DNA from: an uncultured Porphyromonadaceae bacterium
Lineage (GTDB): Bacteria; Bacteroidota; Bacteroidia; Bacteroidales; Muribaculaceae
DNA: 63,051 nucleotides
Assembly: GCA_900540625.1 (NCBI GenBank)
Contig: UQGP01000009.1
Span: forward strand, 1 to 63,051
Direction of reading: 5' to 3'
How positions within the stretch are numbered: the stretch's first letter is position 1; every line of letters starts with the position of its first letter. Below the pieces are notes generated by a model. That model searched no databases and was not told the origin of the DNA. It worked only from the letters and a program-made list of their open reading frames with translations. This document shows, one piece after another, positions 60,347 through 63,051 of the stretch. Made by a program: the position numbers and the translations under genes.

Positions 60347-60376
60347 GTGGAAGACGCTATGCGCCTTTTCGGACTG

Positions 60377-60408
60377 CAAAGGTACGATACTTTTGCCGAA
60401 TACGCAAA
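60377..60408 (-). promoter_or_regulatory. Promoter of metK
   Basis: On the minus strand TTTG (60405-60408) and TACCTTTG (60377-60384) are separated by 20 bp. Transcription should start near 60370. Confidence 0.75.
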
Positions 60409-60476
60409 TCGAAATTGCACTTGGTGCTGTTCTCTCCGCTTGCAGGTCTTGTTAGGCTGGGCTAATCCACTGATTG

Positions 60477-60530
60477 ACAATATAATCCGCCGCAAGAATA
60501 TCTTCCGATTCTTGCGGCGGATTATATTGT
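60477..60530. terminator. Very long perfect terminator hairpin
   Basis: Twenty-three perfect pairs join 60477-60499 to 60508-60530, with an 8-nt loop. It lies just past the stop of the thioredoxin-fold lipoprotein gene (minus) and upstream of the metK promoter, isolating metK. Confidence 0.85.
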
Positions 60531-60570
60531 GATGCGCTGTAAAGCGTTATCGTTTACGCGTTTTTGTGCA

Positions 60571-61668
60571 TCAGAAGTAGCGAGCCAGTGCGGCGGGCAG
60601 GTCGCGTGCGTCGGCTACGCGGAGCACCAAGTCGCCGTTGCGGTCGAAGATGAAGCTTACGGGACCGCCGTCGGGATTGACGTTGTAGGCCAGCAGGATG
60701 TCATAGCCTTCGGTGGGCGAGTTCCATACCGAAGTCCAGGGCATATTGGCGGCCGAGCGTCTCCAGTTCATTTCGTCCGGATCAAATGATATTTGGTATA
60801 TTTTCAGCCCGGCGTTTTTGTATTTGGTGTAGACTTCGTTGAGTGCCACGGTGTTGGCCGGCGAGTTTTTGTGGTCATAGCGCACAAAATTGAGCACGGT
60901 GACACCCTTGCCGCAGTAGTCGTTGAAGTTGCGCAGTGTGCCGTTGATGTCATATCGGGCAATTTCGATATCCGGTTTGGACGCCATTTGTGCTTCCATA
61001 GCACGCCCCGAGGAGGGCATCGCGCGTCGTGCGGCCAGGTAGCGTTGTTCGAGGTCTTTGCCGCGCGGATCGTTGGGATGCAGACGTTTGTAGTTGTTTG
61101 CAGCATTGCCGAGGATACGCAGATCGGCTCGATCCGAAAGGTTGAGCAGCGGTCGTTTGTCGATGAATTTGCCGACAATGTAATACGAAGCCAAGCAGGT
61201 AGTGTCTTTATTGACCATAAGCATAAGCTCGGTCTTGAGACTCTTGTCGTTGCGTGCGGCGTCCGTTCCCAGCGAGTCTATATACTTGTTGATCAGTCTG
61301 TCTACGGAAGTAAATTCGGCTGCGAGGGGCGAGCCGGACACATCAAAACCACGGTCAAAGGACTTGGCGTCGGCTTTGAGTGTGAGGACTTGTTTGCCTT
61401 GGGCAGGGAAGTATATGTATTTGTCGGCCAGGCGTATACGGTATATAGTAGGCAGCGAATCGGCTTTTGCGGCTGTATAGTCAAAGGAGCCGTTGTCGTC
61501 AATGGCCACCGAGTCAATAAGATACCAGTTGCCAATGGTCGAGCCTTCGATGTATACGGTCTTGCCGGCACCTCCTTCGATGTTGCCTTTGAGTGTCCAG
61601 CCGTCGTGCCCGGAGGTGCATGCCGCTACTACCAGTGCGGCGGCTGCGATGCTGAGTAATCTTTTCAT
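60571..61668 (-). CDS. Thioredoxin-fold lipoprotein (DUF4369-like) lacking CxxC
   Basis: A 365-residue protein with a lipoprotein signal ending VVAAC. Residues about 25-120 match the DUF4369 domain found before TlpA-type thioredoxins (WTLKGNIEGGAGKTVYIEG). The C-terminal 140 residues have the thioredoxin-like fold (KGVTVLNFVRYDHKNSPAN, GGPVSFIFDRNGDLVLR). Where redox-active members have WCxPC this protein has RYDHKNS, so it has no active-site cysteines and probably does not act as a disulfide oxidoreductase. The rest of the fold, including the cis-proline region GGPVSF, is kept. Confidence 0.82.
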   Translation of the reverse strand: MKRLLSIAAAALVVAACTSGHDGWTLKGNIEGGAGKTVYIEGSTIGNWYLIDSVAIDDNGSFDYTAAKADSLPTIYRIRLADKYIYFPAQGKQVLTLKADAKSFDRGFDVSGSPLAAEFTSVDRLINKYIDSLGTDAARNDKSLKTELMLMVNKDTTCLASYYIVGKFIDKRPLLNLSDRADLRILGNAANNYKRLHPNDPRGKDLEQRYLAARRAMPSSGRAMEAQMASKPDIEIARYDINGTLRNFNDYCGKGVTVLNFVRYDHKNSPANTVALNEVYTKYKNAGLKIYQISFDPDEMNWRRSAANMPWTSVWNSPTEGYDILLAYNVNPDGGPVSFIFDRNGDLVLRVADARDLPAALARYF

Positions 61669-61685
61669 TGGGGGGCGGAGGGGGG

Positions 61686-62087
61686 TTAAAGCTTCTCGAA
61701 TTCGGTGAATATAGCCTTGGCGATGGATTCCATCTCTGTGTCGGGAATAACAGGGTGTTGCTTGAAGAAGTTCATATCCGATTCGGCGTTGATGGGCACC
61801 AAATGGATGTGAGTGTGAGGTACTTCGAGACCCATGACGGCAACGCCGATGCGTTTGCAGGGTATGGCACGGCGCATAGCGATGGCCACGCGACGAGCAA
61901 ATTTCTGCAGCTCGACGTAATCGTTTTCTTCAAGGTCAAAGATGTAGTCGACTTCCTTCTTGGGGATGACCAGGACATGTCCGGCGGCTACGGGATTGAT
62001 GTCCAGGAATGCGAAATGGCGGTCGTCTTCGGCGACTTTGTAGCAGCCTATTTCGCCGGCTGCTATGCGTGAAAATATTGTTGCCAT
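61686..62087 (-). CDS. HIT-family nucleotide hydrolase
   Basis: A 133-residue protein of the histidine-triad superfamily. The catalytic triad is HTHIHLVP near residue 94, and the N-terminal IFSRIAAGEIGCYKV and LDINPVAAGHVLVIPKKE are standard. Members hydrolyse or bind AMP-linked nucleotides, and the true substrate is unknown. It lies between greA and the thioredoxin-fold gene, probably in one transcript. Confidence 0.93.
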   Translation of the reverse strand: MATIFSRIAAGEIGCYKVAEDDRHFAFLDINPVAAGHVLVIPKKEVDYIFDLEENDYVELQKFARRVAIAMRRAIPCKRIGVAVMGLEVPHTHIHLVPINAESDMNFFKQHPVIPDTEMESIAKAIFTEFEKL

Positions 62088-62210
62088 GATAGTTAGCTAT
62101 TTATATTAGATTATATGTTCCTTGTCTTTCCGAGCTTATTGCCGTATCTGATTTCGGTCTTGTCCGGCTTATTGCTGTGCCGTGGCGCGAAATTAGTAGC
62201 GATAGTGCTA

Positions 62211-62681
62211 TCAGAAAGTGATGTTGGTGATTTCGAATTTCATCAGGCCGGAGGGTACGCGTATTTCGACGATGTCGCCCAATTTGTGGCCTAAGAGTCC
62301 TTTGGCGATGGGAGTGGAGGATGCAATCTTCTTTTCCTTGAGGTTGGCTTCGCTGTCGGCTACGATGGTGTATTCCATAGTCATACCGTTGGCCACGTTC
62401 TTGATGGTGACGCGGTTGAGTATCTGAACTTCTTCGCAGTTGAGCTGGCTTTCGTCTAAGATGCGGGCATTGGCCACGAGGTCCTTGAGCTGTGAGATTT
62501 TCATCTCAAGCATACCTTGGGCTTCTTTTGCTGCGTCGTATTCGGCGTTTTCGCTCAAATCGCCTTTGTCGCGTGCTTCGGCGATGGCGCGTGATATTTC
62601 GGGTCGCTTAACTGATTCGAGGTAAGCGATTTCCTCCATTTTTTTCTTATAACCTTCCTTGGTCATGTATGTGATAGCCAT
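62211..62681 (-). CDS. greA: Transcription elongation factor GreA
   Basis: A 156-residue factor that enters the RNA polymerase secondary channel and triggers cleavage of backtracked RNA. The N-terminal coiled coil (about 1-75) carries the conserved tip acidic residues in SENAEYDAAKEAQG. The C-terminal FKBP-like domain shows SSTPIAKGLLGHKLGD. It has a leader of about 190 nt with a terminator-like hairpin. Confidence 0.96.
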   Translation of the reverse strand: MAITYMTKEGYKKKMEEIAYLESVKRPEISRAIAEARDKGDLSENAEYDAAKEAQGMLEMKISQLKDLVANARILDESQLNCEEVQILNRVTIKNVANGMTMEYTIVADSEANLKEKKIASSTPIAKGLLGHKLGDIVEIRVPSGLMKFEITNITF

Positions 62682-62776
62682 AGTTGCTTGTTTTGTGTTT
62701 TTAGTTGTTGGATGTTAAGTATATAGAGACATTTAGCGGTACCCGGGTCGTCATCTGTGTTTTTTCCGTAAAACAT

Positions 62777-62819
62777 AAAAAAGAAAGAATCTCAGCCCCG
62801 CGCTAACCGGGCGAAGATC
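62777..62819 (-). terminator. Terminator-like hairpin in the greA leader
   Basis: On the minus strand AUCU pairs with AGAU around an inner GCCCG/CGGGGC stem with one bulged G. The run UCUUUCUUUUUU follows. It lies about 95 nt upstream of greA and about 65 nt after the expected start, a position suited to premature termination. Confidence 0.5.
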
Positions 62820-62883
62820 CCTAAGGATGTGGTAGATGTCGTGGACGGCACCGTGGCGTATGGCCGCGTCAATGTCCTGTTTG

Positions 62884-62891
62884 CAAAGTTA
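62884..62891 (-). promoter_or_regulatory. Promoter of greA
   Basis: Minus-strand TAACTTTG. The -33 region is weak. The leader would be about 190 nt long. Confidence 0.5.
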
Positions 62892-63051
62892 GCGTTTTTT
62901 TTCGAGATGGTGATCACGGCAAGCCACTAAATGTTGTTAAAATGCGCTATTGTTCTATCTGCTAATGCTTTACTTATTTGTTCGTGGCTGCTTTAGGGTG
63001 GTGTGTCATAATAGCGAATTATTGTAGGAATGCAATCCATTGCGCTCGCAG

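Larger units (their letters stand above)
60116..60570 (-). other. metK leader and upstream region
   Basis: From 60116 up to about 60370 this is the metK leader, holding two small overlapping ORFs and the SAM-II-like element. A promoter lies at 60377-60408 and the terminator of the preceding gene at 60477-60530. Nothing else is seen between 60409 and 60476 or 60531 and 60570. Confidence 0.75.
62682..63051 (-). other. greA leader and upstream edge of the window
   Basis: It contains the greA promoter (62884-62891), a hairpin followed by a U-rich run (62777-62819), and a short ORF that overlaps the greA start. From 62892 to the window edge I see no gene and no clear structure. Confidence 0.6.

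Noticed and set aside
1..63051. rRNA, tRNA, prophage, transposase or conjugation genes
   Set aside because: None was recognisable in any intergenic region or reading frame. Gene order looks chromosomal throughout.

Overview
The window is a chromosomal segment of a Bacteroidales bacterium. The evidence is SusC/SusD outer-membrane pairs, lipoproteins with acidic residues just after the lipidated cysteine, a type IX secretion C-terminal sorting domain, GLUG-repeat surface proteins, a DUF3256 protein, and many promoters of the Bacteroidota form TTTG-N19/20-TAnnTTTG. Moderate GC content and the gene set would fit a Muribaculaceae-like gut organism, but I cannot fix the family from this sequence. 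I saw no rRNA, tRNA, CRISPR array, prophage or insertion sequence.

Layout. 1-6381: two tandem GLUG-repeat surface lipoproteins behind a promoter surrounded by TTTGTC repeats. 6509-8712: rsmA-mgtE. 8818-12693: a methionine operon (metY-metX-hom) with its own leader RNA. 12722-14846: a PhoR/PhoP-like two-component system on the minus strand. 15378-26291: a SusC/SusD locus with two further lipoproteins and a GHL10 glycosidase carrying a type IX sorting domain. 26493-31099: an Ig-like lipoprotein converging on a PiT phosphate transporter fused to a PhoU-like domain. 31587-36759: lysS, gpsA, pgi, murI. 36940-40210 (minus): a CPA2 antiporter and asd. 40435-44903 (minus): yceD-rpmF-fabH-era-der. 45082-58193 (minus): a DEAD-box helicase, a MATE exporter, a TPR protein, a small beta-barrel, aroC, ybaK, xseB-xseA, a DUF3256 protein, a second DEAD-box helicase and a PpiD-like foldase. 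58375-62681 (minus): a 57-residue basic protein, metK, a thioredoxin-fold lipoprotein, a HIT protein and greA.

The most striking content is two different RNA controls of methionine metabolism. Upstream of metY-metX-hom the leader RNA encodes a 42-residue peptide with ten methionines, six of them within nine residues. It is followed by a perfect antiterminator/terminator pair, which is a textbook ribosome-mediated attenuator specific for methionine. Upstream of metK the leader begins with a sequence that matches the SAM-II riboswitch core. The AUG of a 17-codon ORF overlaps the riboswitch GCUAAA element. That ORF overlaps a second ORF of 39 codons by AUGA, with the junction buried in a hairpin, and metK starts 24 nt later. 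Methionine supply would thus be sensed as charged tRNA-Met for homoserine-to-methionine synthesis, and as SAM for SAM synthesis.

Other leads are a helical hydrophobic insert inside one GLUG beta-helix protein, clustered TTAACA/TGTTAA sites between the PhoP/PhoR-like pair and susC, a degenerate 24-bp repeat that reads as an octapeptide repeat, and leaderless-looking promoters.
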